A stretch of 64,000 bases of DNA, taken from Clostridium estertheticum subsp. estertheticum (GTDB taxonomy: Bacteria; Bacillota; Clostridia; Clostridiales; Clostridiaceae). How positions within the stretch are numbered: the first letter of the stretch is position 1; the number at the start of each line of letters is the position of its first letter. The translations under genes were made by a program, and so were the position numbers. The notes beneath the pieces were generated by a model. It was given only the letters and a program-made list of their open reading frames with translations. It had not been told where the DNA came from and did not search any database. Below, piece by piece: positions 26,800 to 36,896 of this stretch. The stretch lies in the NCBI RefSeq assembly GCF_001877035.1, contig NZ_CP015756.1, positions 3,835,001 through 3,899,000 on the forward strand, given 5' to 3'.

Positions 26800-27336
26800 A
26801 TGAAACATAGAAATGTTAATAATTTAATAAAATCAAGCCTTTTTCTTGCGCTTGCTATAGTATTTCAAGTAGTTGGAAAAAGCTTTCCAGGTATAAGCCA
26901 GTTTTTTGTTGGTCCAGCCGTTAATGCTGTCCTTATACTCACAGCTATAATTTGTGGCGGTACTTATGGGGTATTAGTAGGTTCTTTAACCCCTCTACTA
27001 GCCTATCTAACCGGCCAACTTGCTAGTGCTTTAGGACCTTTCATACCCTTTATAATTACTTCCAACATATTATTTGTGCTTAGTTTTATAATTTTAAATA
27101 AACGAGGTAAATATGGAAAATATTTAGGGATTATAATTGGATCTTTTATAAAATACATATTCCTATCTATTTCAGCATCAAAACTTATTCCGCTATTCGA
27201 ACTAAATATTCCGACTAAAATAATTAACAAGTTAGTAATTACTATGGGAATACCTCAGCTTATAACTGCACTTATTGGAGGATTTTTTGCCTTAATAATA
27301 ATTAGTATTTTAAGAAAGAGAAAAGTCTTTATATAA
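26800..27336 (+). CDS. ECF-type transporter S-component family membrane protein
   Basis: 178 residues, about five to six hydrophobic helices, beginning with a basic N-terminus (MKHRNVNNLIKSSLFLALAIVFQVVG). The GPAVNAVLILTAIICGGTYGVLVGSLTPLLAYLTGQ stretch has the small-residue pattern of vitamin-type ECF substrate-binding subunits. The specific vitamin cannot be read. The energising EcfA/A'/T genes are not here, so it would use a shared module. AGGAG lies 8 nt before ATG. Confidence 0.75.
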   Translation: MKHRNVNNLIKSSLFLALAIVFQVVGKSFPGISQFFVGPAVNAVLILTAIICGGTYGVLVGSLTPLLAYLTGQLASALGPFIPFIITSNILFVLSFIILNKRGKYGKYLGIIIGSFIKYIFLSISASKLIPLFELNIPTKIINKLVITMGIPQLITALIGGFFALIIISILRKRKVFI

Positions 27337-27433
27337 ATTCTTTTATTTTTTCTTTAATACTATCTTAATTTATCACTATATTTTTGTAAAAATTTACTCA
27401 TAAATATGTTTTTTTTACATATTTCTTTACGTA

Positions 27434-27471
27434 TTGACAAAAACTCACATATAGTATATACTGTATACTAT
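27434..27471 (+). promoter_or_regulatory. Promoter of the ytxH-like operon overlapped by a palindromic operator
   Basis: TTGACA (27434-27439), a 17-bp spacer and TATACT (27457-27462) form a near-consensus SigA promoter. A perfect 8-bp inverted repeat, ATAGTATA (27451-27458)/TATACTAT (27464-27471), covers the -10 box. This is the geometry of a repressor site, for example a GntR/YtrA-type factor. The regulator is unknown. Confidence 0.7.
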
Positions 27472-27508
27472 GTATATAAGATTTTCAACTTTAAAGGAGG
27501 AAAAAATT

Positions 27509-27934
27509 ATGATGTTTACAAACTGGTTTAAAGCCCGCAAAAAAGAAATACAAAGAAAAGAAAAAATAAGAACAGCGAAAAAGGTAATTTTTGGTGCCGC
27601 AGCTGGAAGTCTTAGCGGTATAATCGGAGGTTTACTTTTTTCACCTAAATCTGGTAAAGAAACTAGAAAAGATATTGCTAATTCATCAAAAGAACTTAAA
27701 AACAATATCAAAGAAAAAAGTATAGTACTTAAAGGAACTATTGACAATAAAGTTAGTGATGCTAAAGACGGTATAGTTGATGCTAAAGCAAAAATCTCAG
27801 AATATTTGAATGAAAAAAAAGCAATAAGTCAAGATACAGTTTCAGAAGTAATTGATGAAACAAAAGATACAGTAGAAGATATATCTGCAATTATTGGACA
27901 AGCTGACGTATCTGATAAGAAAAATAAGAAATAA
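27509..27934 (+). CDS. YtxH domain protein
   Basis: 141 residues. After a basic stretch (KARKKEIQRKEKIRTAKK) a Gly/Ala-rich hydrophobic segment, VIFGAAAGSLSGIIGGLLFSPKSGKETR, matches the YtxH family (PF12732), found in B. subtilis general-stress/envelope proteins. A long Lys/Asp-rich probable coiled tail follows. The start is the ATG at 27509, 8 nt after GGAGG. It precedes a DUF948/YtxG-like gene, as in the Bacillus ytxGH locus. Molecular role unknown. Confidence 0.85.
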   Translation: MMFTNWFKARKKEIQRKEKIRTAKKVIFGAAAGSLSGIIGGLLFSPKSGKETRKDIANSSKELKNNIKEKSIVLKGTIDNKVSDAKDGIVDAKAKISEYLNEKKAISQDTVSEVIDETKDTVEDISAIIGQADVSDKKNKK

Positions 27935-27964
27935 CCAAATTTAATAAGGAATAGTGGTGCTATT

Positions 27965-28306
27965 ATGTATGTGGATTTTTTTAAATTAGGTGAAGGTTTA
28001 TTAATTTTTCTTGGTATAATAATTTTAATTATACTTATAGTAGGATTATTAAAGCTTATTAAAACTATAACAAGTGTAAATTCAATTATTAAGAGGAATG
28101 AAGATGATATTGAAGAGATAATATCAGTACTTCCAAAAACATTTAAAAATTGGTTTGAGATAACTGACAATGTAAAAGATGTTACTGAAGTAGTCGTTGA
28201 GAAAACCGCCAGTGCACTTAAGTCAACAGAATCTTTTCAAAAATATTTAGTATACATAGTAGATATTTTAACTATTGCAAAAAATATTTTTTCAACTAAA
28301 AAGTAG
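27965..28306 (+). CDS. YtxG/DUF948-like membrane-anchored protein
   Basis: 113 residues: one N-terminal membrane helix (GLLIFLGIIILIILIVGLLKLI) followed by a charged helical region (NSIIKRNEDDIEEIISVLPKTF) ending in VVVEKTASALKS. The layout and pairing with the YtxH gene fit the DUF948/YtxG partner. It starts 31 bp after the ytxH stop, in one operon, and a terminator follows at 28300-28330. Function unknown, probably envelope stress. Confidence 0.7.
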   Translation: MYVDFFKLGEGLLIFLGIIILIILIVGLLKLIKTITSVNSIIKRNEDDIEEIISVLPKTFKNWFEITDNVKDVTEVVVEKTASALKSTESFQKYLVYIVDILTIAKNIFSTKK

Positions 28307-28330
28307 GAGAACTCCTGCTTTTTTTTTATA
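28300..28330 (+). terminator. Terminator of the ytxH-ytxG-like operon
   Basis: AAAGTAGGAG/CTCCTGCTTT stem with an AA-centred loop, followed by a T-run. Confidence 0.85.
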
Positions 28331-28357
28331 CAAAATTATGTAAACGGAGGAATTGAT

Positions 28358-30121
28358 ATGATATGGAGTTTAAACGAGCTTTACACGTCCTTTGAGAGCA
28401 AAGAATTTAAAGATGATATGATTTCTTTTGAAAATTCCATAGAATATATAAAAGAATGGACACTAGAGAATTGTAAAACTTCAAATAATCCTAAAGAAAA
28501 AATAGAATCTTATATTGATTTCGAAAATAAATTTAATGATCTTGTTAATAAACTATATAATTATGCAGAGTTATCCACAAGTGTAGATACAAAAAATGAG
28601 GTTGCAAGCAAGATATCAGAAAAAATAGCTTTTAAACTGTCGGAGCTAGCTAGACCTTCTACTATATTTTCAAAATGGTTAAATTCAATAGAAGATTTAA
28701 ATTCTATAATTGAAGATTCCCCTCTTTTAAAATCACATAGTTATTATTTAAAAGAATTAGCTAAAAACGCAAAGTTTTTGCTTAGTGATACCGAGGAAGA
28801 ACTCATAGCTAAAATGAAAAATAGTGGATCAGATGCCTGTTCTAAACTTCAAAACGTGTTATCCTCAAATCTGCTAGTTGATATTACTATAAATGGTGAA
28901 GATAAAAAACTTCCGCTATCTATAGTTAGAAATATGGCCTATGACAAAGATAAGAATATACGCAAAAATGCCTATGAATCAGAACTTAAGTCTTATGATA
29001 AAATAGCAGAATCCTCTGCTTCCGCCTTAAATTCCATCAAAGGTGAAGTTATTACATTAAGTTATGCTCGTGGATATGAATCAGTTCTGCAAAATACACT
29101 TGAAGATTCTAGAATGGATAAGGAAACCTTAGACGTTATGCTAAGCGTTATGATGGAAAGCCTTCCTTCTTTTCAAAAGTATTTTAAAAAGAAAGCGGAA
29201 CTATTAGGACATTCGAGTGGTCTTCCTTTTTATGAATTATTTGCACCGTTAGGAAACGTCAATATGCACTTTACCTTAGACGAGGCAAGAGTGTTCATAG
29301 TTAAAAACTTTAGAGCCTTTAGCGATAAGCTGGCGAATTATGCTGATAATGCCTTTGAGCATAACTGGATTGACTCTGCTCCAAAGGAAGGTAAAGTAGG
29401 TGGTGCATTTTGTGAAAACTTGCATAGCATTAAAGAGAGCAGAATTTTGTCTAACTTCACTGGAAGTTTTAATGACGTATCAACTCTTGCACATGAACTA
29501 GGTCACGGGTATCATGGTTTATGTTTATCTAAAGAATCTGCATTAAACAGTGATTATCCTATGCCTATTGCAGAAACTGCCTCAATTTTTTGTGAAACAC
29601 TTATAAGTAATGCAGCAATAGCTACTGCCACGAGTGAAGAATCCTTTGTAATACTTGAAAATGATATATCTAGTAGTGCTCAAGTTATTGTAGATATTTT
29701 AAGTCGTTACCTATTTGAAACCGAACTTTTTAAACGCCGCGCGAATGGTTCACTCTCTGTAAATGAATTAAAAGAAATTATGTTAAAAGCTCAAAAGGAT
29801 GCTTATGGCTCGAGTCTTGATGAAAACTTTTTACATCCATATATGTGGGTATGTAAACCTCACTATTACGATGCTTCCAGTAATTTCTACAACTTTCCTT
29901 ATGCCTTTGGCTTATTGTTCTCAAAAGGTTTATATGCAAAATATCTAAAAACAGGAGACTCATTTATTCGTGATTACAATGCTTTACTTTCAGCTACTGG
30001 GAAAAACAATTTAGTAGATGTGGCAAAAATAATGAATATAGATCTTCATTCCATTGAATTTTGGAGAAGTTCTCTAAAACTTATTGAGTTAGATATAGAA
30101 AAATTTATTAATATGAAGTAA
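28358..30121 (+). CDS. M3 family oligoendopeptidase (PepF-like)
   Basis: 587 residues, a normal length for clostridial M3B peptidases. The zinc site HEXXH is visible as HELGHGYHG (about residue 375), with the downstream Glu in AETASIFCE. It hydrolyses short peptides in the cytosol; no signal peptide is seen. GGAGG lies 7 nt before the ATG, and a strong bidirectional terminator separates it from rarA. Confidence 0.93.
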   Translation: MIWSLNELYTSFESKEFKDDMISFENSIEYIKEWTLENCKTSNNPKEKIESYIDFENKFNDLVNKLYNYAELSTSVDTKNEVASKISEKIAFKLSELARPSTIFSKWLNSIEDLNSIIEDSPLLKSHSYYLKELAKNAKFLLSDTEEELIAKMKNSGSDACSKLQNVLSSNLLVDITINGEDKKLPLSIVRNMAYDKDKNIRKNAYESELKSYDKIAESSASALNSIKGEVITLSYARGYESVLQNTLEDSRMDKETLDVMLSVMMESLPSFQKYFKKKAELLGHSSGLPFYELFAPLGNVNMHFTLDEARVFIVKNFRAFSDKLANYADNAFEHNWIDSAPKEGKVGGAFCENLHSIKESRILSNFTGSFNDVSTLAHELGHGYHGLCLSKESALNSDYPMPIAETASIFCETLISNAAIATATSEESFVILENDISSSAQVIVDILSRYLFETELFKRRANGSLSVNELKEIMLKAQKDAYGSSLDENFLHPYMWVCKPHYYDASSNFYNFPYAFGLLFSKGLYAKYLKTGDSFIRDYNALLSATGKNNLVDVAKIMNIDLHSIEFWRSSLKLIELDIEKFINMK

Positions 30122-30125
30122 CAAA

Positions 30126-30170
30126 AATAAAGTAGGTAATATAAATATCGTTTATATTACCTACTTTATT
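30126..30170. terminator. Bidirectional terminator between pepF-like and rarA
   Basis: 20-bp perfect stem (30126-30145 with 30151-30170) and a 5-nt loop, with A-rich and T-rich flanks on both strands, between convergent genes. Confidence 0.88.
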
Positions 30171-30171
30171 T

Positions 30172-31491
30172 TTATTTATCTTTCAACATAATAAGCCGAT
30201 CTTTAATTTTTTTCTCATATCCATTTTCAGAAGGCTTATAATAGCAGGCCTCAAGTAGATCATCAGGCAAATATTGCTGCTTCACATAATTTCCTTCATA
30301 GGAATGTGGATACAAATATCCTACTCCAGCCCCCAGCTTCTTTGCACCTTTATAGTTTTGGTCCCTTAAATAAGAAGGAATACTTCCTATATTTTTTTCT
30401 CCTATATCTTTAAGCGCATTGTTAATAGCCATGTAAGAAGCATTACTCTTTGGCGCTGATGCTACATAAATTGCAGCTTGTGCAAGTATTATTCTTGCTT
30501 CTGGCATTCCAACAAACTGAACTGCCTGCGCTGCGTTATTTGCAACAACCATAGCAATAGGATCTGCATTCCCCACATCCTCAGATGCAGCTATTACGAT
30601 TCTCCTTGCAATAAATTTAGGATCTTCACCTGCATATATCATTCTAGCAAGATAATGCACGGCAGCATCAGGATCAGAACCTCTCATACTTTTAATGAAA
30701 GCAGATATTACATCGTAATGTTCATCTCTATTCTTATCATACTGTATATGCTTCTTTTGTAAACATTCCTCTGCAACATCAAGGGTTATGTTTATTATCC
30801 CATCAATATCTCTATCTGTTGTTAGTACCGATAATTCCAGGGCATTAAGCGCACGTCTTGCATCCCCATTTGCCATGCTAGCAATATAATTTTTTGCATC
30901 TTCTTTCAAACAAATATTAGTATTCCCGAAGCCAGCTACTTTATCAACAAGCGCCCTTGAAATAATACATTTAACATTATCTTCATTTAATGGTTCTAAT
31001 TTAAACAACATAGACCTAGATATTAATGCATTATTAACTTCATAGTATGGATTCTCTGTGGTCGCTCCAATTAAAATTAATGTACCCTTCTCAACGAAGG
31101 GCAATAACGCATCCTGTTGGGCTTTATTAAATCTATGAATCTCATCTATAAATAATATTGTCTTAACGTTGTACATTCCTAAATTATTCTTAGCCTGAGT
31201 TACCACTTCTCTTAATTCCTTTAATCCGTCTGTTACTGCATTAAGTCTAACAAAATTAGATTTTGTAGAATTCGCAATAACCTTAGCTAAACTAGTTTTG
31301 CCAGTACCTGGTGGTCCATAAAGTAGTAAAGAGGTTACTTTATCAGCTTTTATAGCTCTCCATAAAAGTTTTCCCTTTCCTAAAATATGCTCTTGACCAA
31401 CATAATCTTCTAATTTACCTGGTTTTAATCTTTCTGCAAGTGGTGCTTCTTTTAATAAGTTCTTTTCCGCTTGTAATTCAAATAAATCCAC
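30172..31491 (-). CDS. rarA: Replication-associated recombination protein A (RarA/MgsA AAA ATPase)
   Basis: 439 residues. Walker [10 protein letters not shown] near residue 60, Walker [16 protein letters not shown] near 115, sensor-1 [10 protein letters not shown] near 140, then a C-terminal MgsA tetramerisation domain with [11 protein letters not shown] and the [14 protein letters not shown] signature. It acts at stalled replication forks. The start is GTG at 31491 after GAAGG; an ATG two bases off is in the wrong frame. Confidence 0.95.
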   Translation of the reverse strand: MDLFELQAEKNLLKEAPLAERLKPGKLEDYVGQEHILGKGKLLWRAIKADKVTSLLLYGPPGTGKTSLAKVIANSTKSNFVRLNAVTDGLKELREVVTQAKNNLGMYNVKTILFIDEIHRFNKAQQDALLPFVEKGTLILIGATTENPYYEVNNALISRSMLFKLEPLNEDNVKCIISRALVDKVAGFGNTNICLKEDAKNYIASMANGDARRALNALELSVLTTDRDIDGIINITLDVAEECLQKKHIQYDKNRDEHYDVISAFIKSMRGSDPDAAVHYLARMIYAGEDPKFIARRIVIAASEDVGNADPIAMVVANNAAQAVQFVGMPEARIILAQAAIYVASAPKSNASYMAINNALKDIGEKNIGSIPSYLRDQNYKGAKKLGAGVGYLYPHSYEGNYVKQQYLPDDLLEACYYKPSENGYEKKIKDRLIMLKDK

Positions 31492-31547
31492 ATAATCACC
31501 TTCAATTTTTTCGTTTTGTTTATTCTACTTTCTTATATCCTTCATCA

Positions 31548-32648
31548 TTAACTTAAGGATTTCTGTTTTATTTTTTCTGTCATCTCATGTATTTTTACTA
31601 TTCCAACTTCTCTTAATTTTTTATTTTCATCTTCAATGCTCTTTGTTTCCTCAATACCCTGCATAATAGTATTCCAAGTTTTCTCGAGTGTTTCAATTTT
31701 TACGCTTGTTCCTCCTGCAAGTTTTGCTATATCAACACTTTGCATTCTTATATTTTCAGCATTTTTCATTAATAATTCATTGGTAGTTCTATCAAGCTCT
31801 GCTAATGAATCTGATACTAACCTTTGCTTTTTTAGAGCAATAGCTTGAATTATTCCATTTTTAAATACAGGGATAGTTATTATAAAAGCAGAATGTACTT
31901 TAGATATCAATTTATAATTTCCCCTTTGAATCATTTTAATTTGAGGCGCCGTCTGTAGTGATACCATCTTAGCCATTTCCAAATCATATATCCTCTGTTT
32001 TAACATTTCAACAGTTTCTTTAGCATTTTGATAATTTATCACATTTATTTGTTCCCCACCCGCAGCTAGTGATTCAAGCTTTGGAATATCCTCGCTCTCA
32101 TATTTCTCAGCGACCATATTACCTGCAGTGATGTATTTTTCTAATTCTCCATAATAGTCAAAGTTTTGATTATACAAGTTTTCAAGTAATAAGTTAGAGC
32201 TATTTATTTCCCTCTTATATACACTAAGCTGCGTATAAATCTTGTCTATCTCTCCACCAATGGTTTTATATTTTCCCATCATTTTGTCAATTGCCTGACT
32301 TGGTTTACTAAATATCTTAGCAAAAAATCCAGTTTTTTCTTCCTCAAAATCTTGCTTATCAAACTTTTTCATTATACTTGTAAGTTCTTTTATCATAACA
32401 CCCGAGTTTTCAATGCTATTGGTTTTGATAGAATTTAATATTTGATCTGCAAATTTTGATATTTGTAGTGCTGGTTCATTACCAAATTCTAATACAGCAT
32501 TTGCATCTTTAATATTTATTTTAGATGCAATTTGAATAACTTCTGGTGATGTTTTAAGCTGCTGCATTATGCTTGTGGCCCTTTTCTCTATTAAATCATT
32601 TTCAATGCTCTCATCTTCTATTGTAAGTACTTGATCGACTTTTTCCAT
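31548..32648 (-). CDS. TelA family toxic-anion resistance protein (YceH-like)
   Basis: 366 residues, largely helical. The conserved TelA core includes FFAKIFSKPSQAIDKMMGKYKTIGGEIDKIYTQL and the ITIPVFKNGIIQAIALKKQRLV segment near residue 270. Homologues (TelA, B. subtilis YceH) are linked to tellurite, envelope-stress or antimicrobial resistance and to the Ter biosynthetic module. It lies 76 bp downstream of a yceG-like gene, as in the Bacillus yce operon, but TerD-type genes are missing here. Confidence 0.88.
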   Translation of the reverse strand: MEKVDQVLTIEDESIENDLIEKRATSIMQQLKTSPEVIQIASKINIKDANAVLEFGNEPALQISKFADQILNSIKTNSIENSGVMIKELTSIMKKFDKQDFEEEKTGFFAKIFSKPSQAIDKMMGKYKTIGGEIDKIYTQLSVYKREINSSNLLLENLYNQNFDYYGELEKYITAGNMVAEKYESEDIPKLESLAAGGEQINVINYQNAKETVEMLKQRIYDLEMAKMVSLQTAPQIKMIQRGNYKLISKVHSAFIITIPVFKNGIIQAIALKKQRLVSDSLAELDRTTNELLMKNAENIRMQSVDIAKLAGGTSVKIETLEKTWNTIMQGIEETKSIEDENKKLREVGIVKIHEMTEKIKQKSLS

Positions 32649-32724
32649 AATTTCACTCCTCTTATATATTGGGACTTATTTTACACCTTATATATTTTTA
32701 AAATTAACTGATTATATATATTCA

Positions 32725-34371
32725 CTAAGAATTAAATAAATTTTTAAAAAATCCTTTTTTCTTATCACTATTTTTTTTAAAATGTAACTTAAAACTAATA
32801 TTCTCAAGTCTATGAATGTCATACTGCTCAGGATCAATAAAATTTTCTATGTCATTATATCCTGAAGGGTTATAAATAATAATATCTACCCCCATGGAAT
32901 CCATAAAAGAAAGCATAATACAATCTTCAAAAGATAATTTTCCATTTTCTTCATTATTATAAATCACAATCTTTGGAACCTCTTCTGGGTAATCGAATGA
33001 TTGCAAGAGTTCTAAAATTTTCTTATCTAAATTTATTAATACTGAAAAAATATCCACTTGTAAATCCCTTAAGTCTTCATGTTCAACATTTTTTATTATA
33101 GGATTAAGGCACAAATCTTTAATTTTTTCTGCCATATTCCTCTGAAGTCCAGACCTAAGATCTTTATATTTCCACCAAGATGAATTAATCATTTCCGTAG
33201 TATTAAACTTTGAAAAAACATTATCGGGATATACTTGATCAAACTTTCCATATTCTAAATGTACAACATCCATTATAGGTAATTCATTATAGAATTTAGT
33301 AAACTTCTGGGTTATTACCCCGTTAATCTCTTTCCAATAGATATCAATGTTTTCATGTATACCACAAATTTTAGAGAAAATATTTGGTATAACCACAGTT
33401 GATCCTTTAACATTAAATCCTTCCCTTAAGTTTGCTTTTTCCTTAATCCATATATATATTTCCTCATAGGTAGTATTAAGGGTAACTGCCTCAACATTAT
33501 AATCTGCAAACTGCCAAGGTCTGTAAAACCCACAATCATCTGTATATAAAGTCTTATCAAGCTCCTCCTTCGCACTAAATGCAGTAGTTTTAATCCTATC
33601 ATCCATATTACTTGGGAAAGGTTTTATCTCGGCCTTTACATTATAGACAATCTCCCTAGAAAAGGAATTGAATTTATCGATTTCTTTAAATGTCCCAGAA
33701 TTTTCAGGATTAAAATATAAAATATCACAACCGAGTGTTGATAATAATATCAAATAAAATACCTCTGCTTTTGAAATATCACCATAAAAAATTATCTTAG
33801 GATTAATCCTAGTATAATCAAATTTTTCGAATAATTCTTTAGAATAAGTATACAACCAATGCATATTATAATTTACAATTAATTTAATATCATCATTATT
33901 AATTAACTCATTACTCTTAATATAATATTCTATAAGACCCTTCAAATTATTCTCAATTTGCCTGAGCAAAACTTTGCTCTCAATCTGAGGGAAAAATCCA
34001 TTATCACTTATTAAATTTATAATTAAAGAAACATCTATAACTTCCGCCGAAAATACCTTTATCCAGATATCATTTAATACATTTTGTAATCTTATACTAA
34101 TGTCCTTATTAAGCCCTTCACTAAATCTAATGTAAGATGGACCAACCTTCCTTAATTCTTTATCTAACCTATATAAATTTTCATAATACTCTTTCTCACT
34201 ATTTTTTATACCAATAAACCTATAAAAGTAATTAGGCACAGTAACAACATTAGAATTATATTTAAACCCATTCCTTTTATATATTTCTGTTTTTAAACTA
34301 CTTATTATATCTTCATTAATCTCTAAATTTACGCTATTAATCTCTAAGTTATTCAAACTATTCTTTTCCAT
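32725..34371 (-). CDS. YceG family protein (component of the Ter 'biosynthetic module')
   Basis: 548 residues, soluble. It resembles B. subtilis YceG (PF14266), a partner of TelA/YceH and TerD-type proteins whose chemistry is unknown. The SKAEVFYLILLSTLGCDILYFNPE segment and its C-terminal counterpart, DCIMLSFMDSMGVDIIIYNPSGYND, look like two copies of the same alpha/beta motif, suggesting internal duplication. I preferred the ATG at 34371; a GTG at 34377 is possible. Probably co-transcribed with the telA-like gene. Confidence 0.82.
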   Translation of the reverse strand: MEKNSLNNLEINSVNLEINEDIISSLKTEIYKRNGFKYNSNVVTVPNYFYRFIGIKNSEKEYYENLYRLDKELRKVGPSYIRFSEGLNKDISIRLQNVLNDIWIKVFSAEVIDVSLIINLISDNGFFPQIESKVLLRQIENNLKGLIEYYIKSNELINNDDIKLIVNYNMHWLYTYSKELFEKFDYTRINPKIIFYGDISKAEVFYLILLSTLGCDILYFNPENSGTFKEIDKFNSFSREIVYNVKAEIKPFPSNMDDRIKTTAFSAKEELDKTLYTDDCGFYRPWQFADYNVEAVTLNTTYEEIYIWIKEKANLREGFNVKGSTVVIPNIFSKICGIHENIDIYWKEINGVITQKFTKFYNELPIMDVVHLEYGKFDQVYPDNVFSKFNTTEMINSSWWKYKDLRSGLQRNMAEKIKDLCLNPIIKNVEHEDLRDLQVDIFSVLINLDKKILELLQSFDYPEEVPKIVIYNNEENGKLSFEDCIMLSFMDSMGVDIIIYNPSGYNDIENFIDPEQYDIHRLENISFKLHFKKNSDKKKGFFKNLFNS

Positions 34372-34727
34372 ATTCACCTAACCTTTTCAATATGCATTTC
34401 CTTGCAAATATAGTTTATTCATCAATAATAATTATACCATATTAAGCTCAAGATTTTTCAATCAAATATACTGTATGGGAAATAATATACCTAATGCACT
34501 AGTTGACTTGGAAAAAGTTATAAAAATACAATTATGTATTAACCTATTGTAAATAAAGTAATTATTTGTTAAACTGCCTAAGTGAGCTGTTACAACTTAG
34601 AACGGCTCATAAATATTATAATTTAATTTTGGGAGGTAACAAGTATATAATAAAGTGTTTCGTAGACTAAGTGATATTATAAATAATTGAATTTAGTTTC
34701 TATAAATTATAACAAACAGGAGAAAAT
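34372..34727. other. Divergent intergenic region upstream of yceG-like and flippase genes
   Basis: AT-rich. It contains a small hairpin, GAGCTGTT (34584-34591) with AACGGCTC (34601-34608), and an orphan strong ribosome-binding sequence GGGAGG at 34631-34636 with no start codon at a normal distance; GTG at 34655 opens only an 11-codon frame. No recognised riboswitch. Confidence 0.45.
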
Positions 34728-36182
34728 ATGAATAGTAAAGGTAAATTTATTAAAAATTCTGCAATATATACTATCGGAGATTTATTACCAAGATTAATCT
34801 CAGTGTTTATGATTTCAATATATACAAATGTGAATTACTTAAGTGCGGACCAAAAGGGAATAGTAGATTCAATAATGCCTATTACATCTATATTTTCCAC
34901 ATTATATTTATTAGGATTAAATGGAGCGCTAAATAGATTTTATTATAGCGATAAAGATGAGGAAAAGAGAAAGGTACTTATTAGTACTTTATGGATATTT
35001 TTATTTGCGTATACTTTGATATTAAGTGTTGGTCTAATTCTATTTGGACGAGGACTTAGCAATTTAATATTCAAGGATATACCATATAACCCATTTTTTA
35101 AATTAATGATTGTAAATTGTTTTTTTTCTACTTTTACTATAATGCCGTTAACTCTTTTTAGGATGAAAGAACAGGCAATTAGATTTGGTGTTTTTAACAT
35201 ACTAATGACACTTTTAAATGTGGGTTTTTGTATTTATTTTATTGTTTTCTTAAAACAAGGAGCAGCAGGAAATTTAAACGGGTATATATGGTGTAATTTT
35301 GTGTTTGCGCTTGTATATTTAGTAGTAACATTTAAAGATCTAAGTTTTAAATTTTCTTTACCTATTTTAAAAGAAAGCTTAAAGTATGGTATTCCTCTCA
35401 TTCCGCATGCTATTGGTGGATGGATTATTAATGCTTCAGATAGGTGGTTTCTCCAACAATACAAAGGACTTTCAGAGGTGGCTATTTATTCATTAGCATA
35501 TCAAATAGGCTCAATATTGGATTTCTTAGTTGGAGCAATAAACAAAGCATATGTACCGTTCTTCTTTAAGACTATAGCTGATGATAAAAATAATGCTAGA
35601 ACAATATTTGAGGATATATTAAAATATTATTCAGTCTTAATACTTTCATTAGGTTTAGGACTAGCTATATTTGCGAAAGAAGCAATTTTAATATTTGCTC
35701 ACAGTAATATTTATATCGTAGCATATAAAATAGTCCCTCTAATTGCAGTAGTATCAATTGTACATGGATATTACTATATGAGCGTAAACAGTATTTTTTA
35801 TACAAAGAAGACTAATTTTCTAGCAACGGTAACAGCTATATCAGCAATTATTAACGTAGTACTTAACCTCATATTAGTCCCCAAGTATGGGATGTACGCA
35901 GCCGCATTTACAACACTAATAGCTTATTTATTTTCTTCTATAGCCACATATATTGTTGCACAAAAATGTTATTATATAAAATGGCATTGGGAAACTATTA
36001 TTATGAACATGGCAGTATGTTTGGGTGCGTATGTTATAAGCACAATAGATTTTGGTAATATATTTATAAATATAACTTATAAAATTGTTATATATTTAGT
36101 GTATATTTCCATATTGTTTATGTTTAAGATACTTTCTTTTAATAAGTTATTATACTATAAAAATAAGATTTTAAAAAAATAA
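34728..36182 (+). CDS. Oligosaccharide flippase / polysaccharide biosynthesis (Wzx, MOP superfamily) protein
   Basis: 484 residues with 12-14 hydrophobic helices. The GKFIKNSAIYTIGDLLPRLISVFMI start and the YGIPLIPHAIGGWIINASDRWFLQQY central segment are typical of the polysaccharide-exporter flippase family. It would move lipid-linked sugar units across the membrane. It stands alone, with no glycosyltransferases beside it, so the glycan is unknown. AGGAG precedes ATG. Confidence 0.9.
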   Translation: MNSKGKFIKNSAIYTIGDLLPRLISVFMISIYTNVNYLSADQKGIVDSIMPITSIFSTLYLLGLNGALNRFYYSDKDEEKRKVLISTLWIFLFAYTLILSVGLILFGRGLSNLIFKDIPYNPFFKLMIVNCFFSTFTIMPLTLFRMKEQAIRFGVFNILMTLLNVGFCIYFIVFLKQGAAGNLNGYIWCNFVFALVYLVVTFKDLSFKFSLPILKESLKYGIPLIPHAIGGWIINASDRWFLQQYKGLSEVAIYSLAYQIGSILDFLVGAINKAYVPFFFKTIADDKNNARTIFEDILKYYSVLILSLGLGLAIFAKEAILIFAHSNIYIVAYKIVPLIAVVSIVHGYYYMSVNSIFYTKKTNFLATVTAISAIINVVLNLILVPKYGMYAAAFTTLIAYLFSSIATYIVAQKCYYIKWHWETIIMNMAVCLGAYVISTIDFGNIFINITYKIVIYLVYISILFMFKILSFNKLLYYKNKILKK

Positions 36183-36308
36183 GCAAGAATTTATGCTTCA
36201 TGAAAAAGACAACCTTTATTCAAATAAAATACATATTCTATGTGCTCGACACAAAAATACACGCTAAAATATGTTAGAATTAAAAATAATATAGTATTAA
36301 TATACGAT

Positions 36309-36336
36309 AAAAAAGGTTCTATTTTGAACCTTTTTT
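36309..36336. terminator. Bidirectional terminator
   Basis: AAAAAAGGTTC (36309-36319) and GAACCTTTTTT (36326-36336) form an 11-bp stem with T-runs on both strands between convergent genes. Confidence 0.88.
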
Positions 36337-36368
36337 ATTTTTTATAGTTATATTTACTTTAACAACAT

Positions 36369-36872
36369 TTATAAACGGGGCAATATTTTTTCTAATCTAC
36401 TTATTAATACACTAGATAAAATCCCAATAAAGTATCCTGTAACAATCGCTGCAATTAATAACACTGGTAAATACACATATATTCTTAAGTCATTAATTAT
36501 AAATCCCGCTACTAATAACTGGCCTATATTATGAAATACAGCCCCACAAACACTAATTGTAGGTATACTTATGTATTTTTTTAGATACTTATAAAGTAGT
36601 ATCATTATTATATTACTAAGTATTCCTCCAGCAAGACTAAACATAAATGCTGGCATACCTCCTCCAAATATAGAACCTAATAAGGTTCTTAAAAACATTA
36701 TTAGAAATGCCTCTCTCCATCCAAGTAAAATCAATGCAACTAAGGATATTGAATTAGCAAGACCTAATTTTATACCTGGGAATAGAACCGGTATCTGGGC
36801 TTCTATTAAATAAATAACTAAAGCTATTGCAACTAATGTACTAAGCAAAACCATTCTTTTAGTTTTTGTCAT
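36369..36872 (-). CDS. Gx transporter family / heptaprenyl diphosphate synthase component I-like membrane protein
   Basis: 167 residues, about five helices. The conserved PGIKLGLANSISLVALILLGWREAF segment identifies the Hpre_diP_synt_I (PF07456, 'Gx transporter') family, which in clostridia is linked to flavin and extracytosolic electron-transfer loci rather than proved prenyl synthesis. It is the last gene of an operon with a NusG-II protein and apbE, 24 bp after the former. Probable membrane transport role. Confidence 0.85.
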   Translation of the reverse strand: MTKTKRMVLLSTLVAIALVIYLIEAQIPVLFPGIKLGLANSISLVALILLGWREAFLIMFLRTLLGSIFGGGMPAFMFSLAGGILSNIIMILLYKYLKKYISIPTISVCGAVFHNIGQLLVAGFIINDLRIYVYLPVLLIAAIVTGYFIGILSSVLISRLEKILPRL

Positions 36873-36896
36873 ATTTACACCTACATCTTTTTAATT

